From the NCBI GenBank assembly GCA_947507595.1, contig OX382279.1:26423413-26487412 (forward strand): DNA of 64,000 nt, in the 5' to 3' direction. A model generated the notes under the pieces. That model did no database searches. It was given only the letters and a program-made list of their open reading frames with translations, and was not told the DNA's origin. This document shows, one piece after another, positions 53,213 to 62,380 of this stretch (its first letter is position 1; every line of letters starts with the position of its first letter). Both the position numbers and the translations under genes were made by a program. The stretch is from Pyralis farinalis (taxonomy: Eukaryota > Arthropoda > Insecta > Lepidoptera > Pyralidae).

Positions 53213-53568
53213 TGACGAACTCCGTGGCGCCACGGTTAATAACGCGATTTCGACACTAACGCTTATAGGTTCGAGTCACATACAGAACAAACATTTGTGT
53301 GCATGAACAAGTCTCTTTGTCTTGGCCTGGGTGTTTTTAAGATAGGTAGGGCGTACCAAAGCAGCTCGTCTGGGGAAGTGCTTCCACTTCACAGAAAACC
53401 ACAACTAAATAACACGCTACCTAGAGGGTTGTTGTGTTCCTGTGTTCCAGTAAGCTCCAAGGATTTGCTATGTTAGCAGCGGAGGTGACATCGCGCGAGT
53501 GATACTTAATGTATTGTGAGCATGAGCGGGCCTTACGCTTGTATGCCTCCCAACGTTGTGAATAAAAA
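53213..53568 (+). repeat. SINE-A, long-tail, full length
   Basis: Head 53213-53280 (A box TGGCGCCACGG, B box GGTTCGAGTCAC), the same linker as the short-tail form ('gtgcatgaacaagtctcttt'), then the long tail beginning 'tttttaagataggtagggcg'. The contrast with 52752-53012, 200 bases away, shows the tail exchange directly. Confidence 0.88.
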
Positions 53569-53569
53569 A

Positions 53570-53755
53570 TGAAGTCCTCACTCACCAAAACGTAGTGTTT
53601 TAGCGCCTAAATATCTCAACCATTCGGAACTGGCCAATGGGAGGGTATTTCAACCAATAAGATTGATCGGTGAACTAGCCAATAAGACGTGTGCTTTCTA
53701 CTTTATCTCCAAACCCGTAGCAGTGATTTTATTTACTATGAAAGATCCTATGAAA
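53570..53755 (+). repeat. Rep-H copy 4
   Basis: 'acgtagtgttttagcgccta', 'ggccaatgggagggtatttc', 'aaccaataagattgatcggt', 'gaactagccaataagacgtg'. All three CCAAT words are intact in this copy. Confidence 0.75.
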
Positions 53756-53769
53756 AACCTTAAAGGTAT

Positions 53770-54255
53770 AAAAAGTGCGAGTACGACTGGCGCACCGAGT
53801 GTTCCGTAACAAAAATAAAAAAAATATTTTAGATTTTTTTTTGTGATATAACTAAAATTTTGCGGATTTCGGTTTTTTCCCTTTACTTGTACTACATGAC
53901 ATCGCTTCTTACCAAATTTAGGTCAACGAGAAGTACCCTGTAGGTTTTGATTCCATTGCGAGTGTCAAAATATGCGCATAAACGAGACATAAACAGCCGC
54001 ATGTTTTGATTGCGTTGACGTAACACAAAAAAATCAAATTTTAGCAATTTGATTTTTTCACTGCTCGAAGGTGTTACAGACTTGAGTATTAGATATTAAT
54101 TTCAACTTCATAGCTCCACCCGTTCATGAGAAAAAGGGTCTTGACAGACAGCCGGACAACAACGTGATCCTAAAAATGGTCTTGACCGACAGACGACAAT
54201 GTAATCCTATAATAGTTCCATTTTTCCTTTTAAGGTACGGAACCCTAAAAATATT
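53770..54255 (-). repeat. Rep-G-related older repeat
   Basis: Minus strand starts 'atttttagggttccgtacct' and ends near 'cgccagtcgtactcgcactt', like Rep-G, but the interior is different ('ctacagggtacttctcgttg'). A sister family. Confidence 0.6.
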
Positions 54256-54364
54256 CAAAATATAACTATGAAAAGGTCGCCTTGTAAAAAAATGTTCACG
54301 AATTAGTTTTTCTTATGCATTTTGGTCATACCAGTTTACCGAAAATACATAAACGCCCAGAAGA

Positions 54365-54610
54365 GCGGGATAGTCTAGTGGATAAAGAACTTGCCTATTA
54401 GCGGACTGCTTGTGGTTCGAATCCGGTGAACACAAACCACTAAATTTGTGTTTTCGGATCTATGTACATACTTGTAATTATCACTTGTTCGGTGATGAAG
54501 AAAACATCGTGATGAAACCCGCACGTCCTAGAAATTTCATTTTTAAAGACGTGTGACCTACCCTATATAGTTCTGGTTTTCCATCTGGGTTGTAAGCCAG
54601 GGTACACTTT
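54365..54610 (+). repeat. SINE-B, reference head
   Basis: Head: A box TAGTCTAGTGG (54371-54381), B box GGTTCGAATCC (54414-54424). Body: 'gtgttttcggatctatgtac', 'tgtaattatcacttgttcgg', 'gaaaacatcgtgatgaaacc', 'gacgtgtgacctaccctata', 'gttttccatctgggttgtaa'; the tail is lost. Confidence 0.88.
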
Positions 54611-54654
54611 ACATAAAATCGGCTGTCAAATTGCATGTTTTCGATATTGCATAA

Positions 54655-54865
54655 AAAATAAGAGAGGTAGGTCTGGGGAAGTACCTCAACCTCACAGAAA
54701 ACCGCAGCCAAATAACAACTCCCTAGTGGGTTGTTGTGTTCCTGCTTGTGAGTGAGGTAACCAGTAAGCTCCTAGGGAATTGCTTTGTTAGCGGCAGAGG
54801 TGGCACCACGAGAGTAAATGTATTGCAAGTGTTTATAGGCTACTGTAACCGCTTTACATCAGGTC
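54655..54865 (+). repeat. SINE-A long tail
   Basis: 'aagagaggtaggtctgggga' to 'cgctttacatcagg'; the start is deleted. Confidence 0.8.
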
Positions 54866-54889
54866 AAAAAAAAAACTACCAGCGCTAGA

Positions 54890-55165
54890 TGAGTGCCAGC
54901 CGGCGCTAATTCACATGAACTTGTTGATAACACCATGTGCACAAAGTGCAACTGCCCTGCGCTGTAAAAAGCTTGAGGATTTTTTTGAAGAATCTCATGC
55001 TCCCTCCCAGAAAACCTCAACAGGAAGTCCATTCCATATCATGAGAGTTTTCGGAAAGAACCCTCCATGGAACCGCACGCGACTGTTGCATTTGCAATGC
55101 CTGAGGACGAATCCACCGCTGACGGCGAGCTGTGCCATTGTAAAAGGAAGCCGTTGGCATCATAT
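54890..55165. repeat. Rep-I scrap and Rep-L copy
   Basis: 54896-54955: 'ccagccggcgctaattcaca' as in Rep-I. 54970-55165: Rep-L words ('gaagaatctcatgctccctc', 'ggaaccgcacgcgactgttg'). Confidence 0.5.
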
Positions 55166-55545
55166 TTGTTGACGGCAACTTGCATAATGCAATCAATTAT
55201 TCCAAGTTACTTCACTTAATTACTAATACACTAAATTACGAGTATAAGTGATTATACCTACTCATCTGCGCAATTAACTATGTGGATTTGAGTGATCGAT
55301 GCACGGATTAATTAAAACTACGAGTATTTTGACATTTCTTAATTTACTAATCTTTAATAATTATTGGCATAAATAGTATTTAATATAATTGTTCACTTTA
55401 CATAATTATATAAACTATCTTTGTTATTTTCAATTACATTTGCATGATACCTTGAGTGGCTAAATAGGCTTAAGCAACGATATCTATGTATAACACCAGA
55501 CATTCAATTTACCACCCTATTTAAGAACAAATAAAGAACTTTGAA
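55166..55545 (+). repeat. Probable LINE 3' UTR
   Basis: Plus strand: ends 'ctatttaagaacaaataaag' followed by 'aactttgaac', a polyadenylation signal in a retroposon-like context. No coding part. Confidence 0.35.
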
Positions 55546-56300
55546 CTTAATTTCCTTCACGTTGAGACCTGATGGTAAGCTTGCTTGAGTTCCTCCGCCT
55601 TCCTCTTGTCCGTATTGACCACGATCGTCCCATGACTCCGCCGACCTCTCGGTCAAATGAACCTGGCACATGCTGCTCTAGGCCTTTCGTGCCGCGGCCA
55701 ACGCTTGACACCCTACAAGTTATTTGATTCTTTTCCACAATCTTCTTTTTACCGATATCTCGCTTCTAATCCACTAGGATTGGTGAGGTCTACCTAACCC
55801 TAAGGATATATCGAAGATACTGATGCCGTCACAGCTCCACAACCCAGTGGGAAAACTAAATCATTCTTAGGTTAGGTCACACGTGTTTCGAAATATTATT
55901 TCTTGGACGTGCGGGTTCCTCCCCGATGTTTCCTTCACCGACGAGCAAGTGATAATTACAAATATGTACCTACACAAAACCGAGTGTACATACTAGGATT
56001 GGACCAGGGACCTGTTGTTCATTAGGTCGATTCTCTATCCACTAGGAACTTCTTTATTTTCTTTGATTATGATTATTTTCCATAATGACTCCTTATAGCT
56101 ATTCTTCCCTTTCTGGTGCAGCATCGTACACGATGACACGATATCCGTGTTGACCAGTGTGTACAGGAATCGAGAGCCTCGCACCTTGAACTTCACATTC
56201 TCTGAATTCTTCTCAATCTTCACCGATTTGACAGTCTGGTTGACGCGCTTTCAGCAGGAAATCCTTTGATCCTTGATGTCTCTGATCTCGCGCGGATACG
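55546..56300 (-). pseudogene. RpL38: Processed pseudogene of ribosomal protein L38, split by an insertion
   Basis: A dead copy of the large-subunit protein eL38 (normally about 70 residues). On the minus strand, 56300-56150 encodes PREIRDIKD, then after a 5-base insertion DFLLKAR, then SVKIEKNSENVKFKVRGSRF and LYTLVNTD. The rest lies 520 bases further on, 55625-55546: VNTDKRKAEELKQ, a one-base deletion, then LPSGLNVKEIK. Both words flanking the gap contain GTCAA(C/T)ACGGA, so this 11-base word looks like a duplicated insertion target. The two coding frameshifts and the lack of other host exons argue for a retrocopy. It is not translated as a functional protein. I am confident about the gene identity by motif, less about the insertion mechanism. 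Confidence 0.8.
55626..56145 (-). mobile_element. Insertion inside RpL38 copy, with SINE-B
   Basis: About 520 bases, flanked by GTCAATACGGA and GTCAACACGGA. It contains a SINE-B copy on the minus strand (about 55765-56045: head A box TAGTGGATAG-like, body 'ttctcgtcggtgaaggaaa'-like, tail 'caatcctagtggatta'), plus about 140 and 100 bases of unrecognised sequence on the two sides. Confidence 0.65.
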
Positions 56301-56329
56301 CCCATTTTTTGGGACGATTCATGTACACT

Positions 56330-56690
56330 GTCAATTTAGCATATCAGCCGAAGGAAGTCCACTGCTGAACTCAGACCCTTAGACTTTCATAGCGATCGGT
56401 CATGTGCCGCTTGCATCCAATGGCTCCCTGTGATCTTTACAAGATCGTCGGTGCATCGTGTGGTGCGGGTGTCCTACGCTGCGGTTCGTGGTCGCCTGTC
56501 GAACCTTTCTGCCCCGACGGCCATCGTTTTTCCGAGCTATGTGGCCTGCCCACTGCAGCTTCAGCTTGCTGATCCTTAGAGCCACGTCTGTAACTCCAGT
56601 TCTGCTACGGATGTGCTCATCTGAACCTATCTCGCAGAGAAACTCCGAGCATGGCTCTTTCCATCGCACGCTGTGCAACCTTGAGCTTTT
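56330..56690 (-). pseudogene. RTE-type LINE C-terminus and 3' end
   Basis: The minus frame 56678-56400 reads RSRTGVTDVALRISKLKLQW, AGHIARKNDGRRGRKV, SVGHPH and, at the end, SCKDHREPLDASGT. This is the tail after the RT of RTE/BovB-like elements ('..GHIAR..DGRWGRKV..'). It ends with 'ctgagttcagcagtggactt' (56345-56365 on the plus strand reversed), the usual RTE 3' terminus. The RpL38 copy follows about 30 bases downstream on the same strand. Confidence 0.8.
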
Positions 56691-57789
56691 TTATTATAGT
56701 AGATGTATATTATGTACTTGGTTTAAGACTGGAAAGTCTAACACAAAATTAATACATTGCGCCGACAATGTTATCAAAATTGTAATTTTCTGTACATCAA
56801 CCCCATAGCGATGGGTCGGGTCGGATTTTTACGACAATCCGTCTGACAGAAGCCATCATTCGATGCCAGCCAATCTAACTTTGTCGACGTAGCAACACAT
56901 TTATAGCATTTACACGTGACACTGGCGATGTTCCCATTCGGACATATTAGAAAATGTCTAGATGACTAGACCGAGACTAGTATTCAGAGTATTCGACAGA
57001 AGTTAGAGGACTCCTGAAATGGACTTGAGGTTGTTAAATTAAGCTGGATTTATTTTCTCACTTCATATCGTGGTTTAATTATGTTCTTATTATTGTTATT
57101 ATTAATCTCATAATATCAGGAGGCAGTACTACTGTCGTTATTGACCAAAGAAATAGTATAAAAATACCCCGTGGTAAAGGATCCTAATTTGGGCCGTTAT
57201 ATACCCTGAAATCTCATCCCGACACTAGATTGCGATAGGAGAGATAAGTCACTACGGTCAATAGCTTTCCATACAAATATAGTTTCCTACATTATTACAG
57301 ACTGTTCTTATGCATATCAAATTTAATTTGCATTAACCTGTGGCGCGTCCCATACATTTGAAAATTTCCCAAGAAATTTCAATTTTCGAGTTGTTTGTTA
57401 GTTAGCTAAAGGGTAGTTTTGGTTGTTGTTTATCTGGTTCAAACAAGCCAGTCAAACTGTAGCTGTGATCACATTTTCCTATATCCGACCTGTGCAGATG
57501 TCTGCAGGATGCGTGATGGGTTAAAAGTGAAAATGATACATTGTTATTCTACATTTTCATATAGTGCTAGACAGAAATGATTCGAAGCCTGCTTATGCGA
57601 ACTATATTTTGGATTGTCTGGCTACCATTTTTGGAGGTGTACTCTATTCCCTTTCAAAGATATTTCGATATTTCGTCCGGTGTAATCTAACTGGTAACTT
57701 TCAGCTACTTTTGTTATATGCTAGCAAAATAACAATATTCTGAAAGTTCTACTGTATTCCAACGATAAAGTAAGGTTAGTAAGAAGTTT
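56691..57789. other. No recognised feature
   Basis: About 1.1 kb without repeat match or credible frame; the longest unassigned stretch in this half of the window. Confidence 0.4.
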
Positions 57790-58005
57790 CCAACTATACG
57801 TTATAACTATATATATATATATATATAATAGCTAGAGTGGCAAAGCGCAAGCCGTTAACTAGGAGCTGACTGGTGCATGCCGCATGCCTTATAAATGCAA
57901 GCAATACCCTTTGTGTTACGGTAAATGCTGTAATCATCGCTTCATTCCAAGCGAGCTTTATGCTATTCGACATTGTAGATATATATATATAAATACAACC
58001 CAAAA
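57790..58005. repeat. (AT)n microsatellites
   Basis: AT runs at about 57807-57827 and 57978-57990, separated by 150 bases of non-repetitive sequence. Confidence 0.75.
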
Positions 58006-58261
58006 TATAATTATGTCTTGATCAATCCCGAATACCTAATTAAAGTAGGTTCATTTAAAAACTAGACAAATCATAAAATGCCTGACCTATCCAAAACTAA
58101 CCGCAACGCAGTACAGATACAACTTATTTTAAGTTTTTAATGAAATATCCTTTAGCGAAGTTGATCTCCGAGGGAAAGAATAATTTAGTGACTCTTGCAA
58201 GATCCGATGCCAAGTTGGTTAAAGGAGGGTATTGTATTTAGTTATGTCGCAGAATCGGGAA

Positions 58262-58563
58262 GTGTGCGACACGTGTTTTGCCTCTCCACGATGCATCCTC
58301 AGGCGCTGTAGACGTCAATCGTTAGAATAACATGCTGCAAGTGACAGATCCATCGCAGTGCCGTCGAGTTGAGGGTGGGGGTGGATGGATACCATCGATG
58401 GTATCTCCATGGCATGCCGTTTCTGTTCCAATCGGCGGACGACCGCAGCAGCCGAGGCAGAGACTACCGGAGCAGCCATAGCAGCGTCGGCATGTAACAT
58501 CTACAAGGGTGCCGACCGAACTAATTGGTGGCGGAAGGATACAAAGCAGGCTAGATCAAATTG
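58262..58563 (-). repeat. Rep-I copy, near full length
   Basis: 'cacgtgttttgcctctccac', 'atcctcaggcgctgtagacg', 'gaccgcagcagccgaggcag', 'aattggtggcggaaggatac', 'gctagatcaaattg'. The pogo relic on the minus strand runs straight into it. Confidence 0.75.
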
Positions 58564-58880
58564 TATTTAAGATCCTTTGCCGTGAGACCATACAATCTGT
58601 TCTCCATGTCCAGTAAATACTCAACCAGCTCATCTTCCTTTTCCTTAGTAAGAACTGTTGCTTTTGGACCCAGTGGCAACTTCAATTTTCTAATAGTAAC
58701 ATGATTGTTACGTACTTTTATTACTTTTCGCCCTAAAGGTGCTTGTGGAACGCCAAAGGTTATAACAGCCACACGATATCCAATTCTGTTTTCCAATACA
58801 GCAATTACAGCATTTTTCACAATAGCTTTTGTCCAGTCCTCTTCACATTTTGCGTTTATAATTTTTCCATCCTAAAACAA
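58555..58880 (-). pseudogene. pogo-like transposase N-terminus (CENP-B/psq-type HTH)
   Basis: Minus frame from about 58875: DWTKAIVKNAVIAVLENRIG, YRVAVITFGVPQAPLGRKVI, then KLPLGPKATVLTKEKEDELV, EYLLDMENRLYGLTAKDLKY. The first part is the pipsqueak-like HTH that binds the TIR, the second the start of the CENP-B-type HTH, as in pogo/jerky-type transposases. A frameshift lies near 58850 (the family's WKNYKRK word sits in another frame). The frame is cut after 'KDLKY' by Rep-I sequence, so the DDE domain is absent here. Confidence 0.75.
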
Positions 58881-58929
58881 GAGGTCTTCAATTTTAGCAC
58901 AGTGGCATGCAGACAAATGGGACACATAC

Positions 58930-58990
58930 ACAGTATCTCTGAGTGGGGCAAGATGGGGTACCGTTTAAGCCCAATAGCCTGTTTTGCCCC
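58930..58990. repeat. Possible pogo TIR
   Basis: 'tggggcaagatggggtaccg' (58937-58956) lies where the left TIR of the adjacent pogo-like gene is expected, and 'ttttgccccagca' follows at 58982. No partner on the other side, since that side is Rep-I. Confidence 0.4.
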
Positions 58991-59017
58991 AGCAGGCAAT
59001 TTAAAACATAAACAAAA

Positions 59018-59315
59018 ACTATGTTTTTTAATACAATGTCGGAATATACAATCATACGGCCCACCAGATGTAAAACGGTTACCGTAGTCTATGAACACAT
59101 TAATTATCAATCACTCGATTCCTCCTCTGCTGCTAACACAGCAACTCCTTAGGAGCTTACTGGTGACCTCATTTACACGCATGAAATTGTTTGTGTTATC
59201 TATGCATGAACACAACCACCCCCTAGGGAGTTGATTTTTGGCTGCGAACTTCTGTGAGGTGGAGGTATTTCGCCAGAAGGTCTGCGTGATGCGCCCTACC
59301 TCTTTTAAAAATGTC
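59018..59315 (-). repeat. SINE-A long tail
   Basis: Minus-strand tail; a 25-base insertion at 59180-59205. Confidence 0.8.
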
Positions 59316-59750
59316 AGAAACATAAGAGGGTATTGAAAAATTATGTCTTTACCTCCTGGGCCACTAATTTCCTCTGGTGTTAACACCTGTATACCAATTA
59401 ACTTGTTCCACTATTATATCATATCACAAGAACTAGTTACATAAAAAATATAATAGAAACAATGAATTTAGTTGTTTTTCTTTTGTCTAGCGGCGAAAGC
59501 GCGTACTTTATCTATTGCTGCGATTCAGGCAACTAGAGCGGCCGATGAGAGACACTGAACATCTCTGATTTCTGATTGATGATTGAATTGATTGATGATT
59601 TGTGACTAGTGTTATGTAAGCAACTGTTAGGAGTTATGTTGATACTGTTGATTGTAGGCACTTGGTGGAATTTTGAAGACATCTCGTTAATGTTAATACT
59701 TGCACTTGTACAGATTCCACTTCACAATTTTATTTAACAATTATTTTTAC
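59316..59750. other. No recognised feature
   Basis: 'ttgattgatgattga'-like short repeats at 59570-59600; otherwise nothing. Confidence 0.4.
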
Positions 59751-59811
59751 CGACCGGTTTCGCCTTTACGGCATTGTGATTGTGATAATGCCGTAAAGGC
59801 GAAACCGGTCG
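59751..59811. repeat. Perfect 25-bp inverted repeat, 11-nt loop
   Basis: 59751-59775 and 59787-59811 (CGACCGGTTTCGCCTTTACG start) are exact reverse complements. Confidence 0.95.
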
Positions 59812-59816
59812 TTAGT

Positions 59817-60489
59817 CTTAGGAGCTTTCTGGTAAGCTAACTTACATCAAGTGGGCCGTATGTATGCCACCTGACACTGACTACGAAATTATAAATAGCG
59901 GGAAGAAAATTACATTCCAATGAAAGAACGCTCATTTGCTAGGGACCTGTGTGGGAATCGAACCCACAACTGTTGTTGTCAAACGTTAAAATAGGGGTAA
60001 GACGGGCTCGGGGGCATGATGCCCCATCATGCCCCCGACCCCGTCTTACCCTGCTCTCCGATTGTAAAATAAAATAATTTTTTCATCTAAATAGCGTTTA
60101 TACTTTGGGGTTTAGAAGATGAGTATCTGGTGAAAAAGCAGTACATCATGGGTTCATATATAATAAGGAAACTGACACCTTCAAAAAATTTTGTTTCAAA
60201 GACTGAAAAGTTAATAAGATCTGAGGGTCTGCCGGCAAAAGCTCCGTGTCAAAATCAGTACGTTTGGTTAATCATTAAGGTTAGATATTTGAAGAGCTCC
60301 ATGGCGTAGTAGTTATTAACGTTTTGACAACAACAGTTGTGGGTTCGATTCCCACACAGGTCCCTAGCAAATGAGCGTTCTTTCATTGGAATGTAATTTT
60401 CTTCCCGCTATTTATATTTTCGTAGTCAGTGTCAGGTGGCATACATACGGTCCACTTGATGTAAGTTAGCTTACCAGAAAGCTCCTAAG
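59817..60489. repeat. 173-bp inverted duplication of a rearranged SINE-A
   Basis: Arms 59817-59989 and 60316-60489 are reverse complements with two mismatches and one 1-base indel. Both carry the same unusual SINE-A derivative: B box GGGTTCGATTCCCAC, then a non-SINE segment ('atgagcgttctttcattgga', 'ttttcttcccgctattta'), then the end of the long tail. The right copy extends further into the head (60291-60315: 'gaagagctccatggcgtagt'). Spacer 59990-60315. Confidence 0.92.
59996..60050. repeat. 27-bp inverted repeat in the spacer
   Basis: GGGTAAGACGGGCTCGGGGG at the left and its reverse complement at the right, one mismatch in 27, 4-base loop near 60021-60026. The ends resemble TIRs of pogo/mariner-like elements facing each other without an interior. 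Confidence 0.8.
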
Positions 60490-60559
60490 AGTTGCTTAGC
60501 GTTCATATGCTACTTTAACCGCTTTACATGAGATGGGCTTTGCTTGCCAACAGACCTAA

Positions 60560-60800
60560 AAAATCTCTCGTAACTAACTGGTAACTTCACTCTTCACTTG
60601 CAGGAACATTTAAACCTCGAGGAAGTTGTTATTTTGTTGCTGTTTACTGTTAGATGAAGTTTCCTCTGTCGGGCTGCTTTGATGCAGACCTCTTAAAAAC
60701 ACCCAGTCAAAGACAAACAGACATATTCATGCACACAATGTTTGTCAACTATGGGAATCGAACCCATGAGGCTAGATATTTATATAGCCAATGCTAACAC
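60560..60800 (-). repeat. SINE-A long-tail, old copy
   Basis: 'tctgtcgggctgctttgatg', 'agtcaaagacaaacagacat', 'gggaatcgaacccatgag' (B box complement). Diverged and deleted. Confidence 0.65.
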
Positions 60801-60894
60801 TCGACTTACGGGCTCATCAAGAAAATCGTTTGTAATATACGGAATTCTCGCACGAACGAAGCCGCAGGCACAACTCCTCTTCTTCATCGTGCTA

Positions 60895-61200
60895 TCCCGT
60901 TTCCTTATCCATTAGGATTGGCGGGGTCCGCTACCTGAGCCTAAGGATTTGGTGAAGGTAATGATTTTTTACATACCAGACCTCCACAAGAGAGGGAAAA
61001 CCAGATCTTTCTTAGGTCAGGTCACTCGTCTAGCGAAATAGAATTTCTTGGACGTGTAGGTTTCCTCATGATGTTTTCCTTCATCGCCGAGCAAGTATTA
61101 ATTACAAATGTGTATATAAATCCGAAAATGCGAATTTAGTACATGCCCATGCCAGGATTTGAACCAACAACTGTCGGTTAATGGGCTACGAGTATCACCG
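60895..61200 (-). repeat. SINE-B, full length
   Basis: Minus strand: B box complement 'aggatttgaaccaacaactg' (61153-61172), body and tail complete ('cttggacgtgtaggtttcct', 'ttcatcgccgagcaagtatt', 'aaggatttggtgaaggtaat'). Confidence 0.8.
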
Positions 61201-61254
61201 CACGCACAATTGACGACCATTTTCACAAAACGATACATCATAAAAAAAGTGTTT

Positions 61255-61790
61255 TTTTCTATAACTTCACGCCAAATCCCGTACGGGGTAGGCAGATAGA
61301 ACCAAGCGCCACGTGACTCGATCCTTACATACCTCACACGCTTCTTTAACATTCATTGCTCTTTTCACGCTCGCCGGTGTCTAGGGTTTCTGACATCACC
61401 TTCTGATAGTACACGACTAATTTGATCATGGTAGGTAAGTCTTGGCCTTCCTCAGTTCCTACATAATTCCATTTTTGCATTGTATATCTGCTTCGTCATT
61501 CTTTCATCCTGCATTCTTTCTTCATGTCCGAACCAATGGAGCATGCCTCTTCTTATTTTAACACCGACGCTCTCTTTCAGACCAACTCTGCTTCTAACCT
61601 CATCATTGCGAATACGGTCTACAAGCGTTACGCCACTAATTTTGCGGAACGCGTTTATCCTACTTTCATGCTCTCTCTGCCATACATCCAAGATATACAA
61701 TCTCATCTACTTGCTCCAACAGTTCATCATCTACCTTAATCCTTACATTGGTTCTGGTTTCTTTTCTTTCAAATACTATTATTTACCAAG
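61255..61790 (-). pseudogene. LINE-A with internal deletion
   Basis: Minus frame 61706-61452: VWQREHESRINAFRKISGVT, LVDRIRNDEVRSRVGLKESV, GVKIRRGMLHWFGHEERMQD, ERMTKQIYNAK. The C-terminal part 61440-61260 follows with frame changes. The block 61690-61785 ('tccaagatatacaatctcat', 'cttacattggttctggtttc') is the more upstream region joined by deletion. Confidence 0.8.
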
Positions 61791-61929
61791 TGTTTTTTTC
61801 AATAAACGGTTTTATTTGTTTATGTCTAGTCTATGGGTCAAAGGTTTAATGAAAATGACGATTTATTTGGTAGGTTCTTTACTTAGTAGTAATAAAGTAC
61901 AATTAACTATTATTAACGGAAATAATGAC

Positions 61930-62316
61930 ATCACAAGATTGCGAGTTTTTTTAACTTTGATGCATCTACTGTTGATGTCACGGTTTGATAAAAATCATCA
62001 TCGCAGTTACGTCGAATATTGTCTCTTCGTGTACAAAGCGAGTCCAGCCGAGCGAAGATCACTGGGTCACCGATGATTCGAAGTGTTCTACATTGTATGC
62101 GATCAAATGGAGTAAGCAAATATTGTGGCGCGCTGGCCCAAAGATGTGAACAGTATTCCATGTGAGGCCGGACCTGGGCCTTATAAAGTTGAAGGCGCTG
62201 TTGAGGTATAAATTATTGTTTAGTTCTATTGATCACACCAATCTTCTTGGACGCCAACTTCGCCTTGCCTTCCAAATGACCGCCAAACTCTACATCGCTC
62301 AATACGACGATACGCA
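61930..62316 (-). pseudogene. CR1/Jockey-like LINE, post-RT region
   Basis: On the minus strand: VEFGGHLEGKAKLASKKIGV (62300-62240), one stop, then LYKAQVRPHMEYCSHLWASA, PQYLLTPFDRIQCRTLRIIG, DPVIFARLDSLCTRRDNIRR. The 'KA.VRP.MEYCSHLW.GAP' and 'LD.IQ.RA.R.IGD' words define the C-terminal region of Jockey/CR1 LINEs. The upstream (5') side is cut by a palindrome at 62317. Confidence 0.8.
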
Positions 62317-62380
62317 GGATACCGATGCTAGGCGTAACGCTGAGGGATACCCCTCAGCGTTACGCCTAGCATCGGTATCC
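62317..62380. repeat. Perfect 30-bp inverted duplication, 4-nt loop
   Basis: 62317-62346 and 62351-62380 are exact reverse complements around ATAC. It lies at the 5' edge of the LINE fragment, whose coding sequence continues beyond as 62381-62540. Confidence 0.95.

Noticed and set aside
56458..56808. 116-codon plus-strand frame
   Set aside because: Antisense of the RTE C-terminus.
9961..60350. Possible tRNA genes at the many A-box/B-box pairs
   Set aside because: Every pair is followed by the same SINE-A or SINE-B body, and the sequences do not fold with a proper acceptor stem by eye; they are tRNA-derived SINE heads.
61480..62076. 198-codon plus-strand frame, second longest in the window
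   Set aside because: It is the antisense shadow of LINE-A and of the CR1/Jockey-like LINE, both coded on the minus strand.
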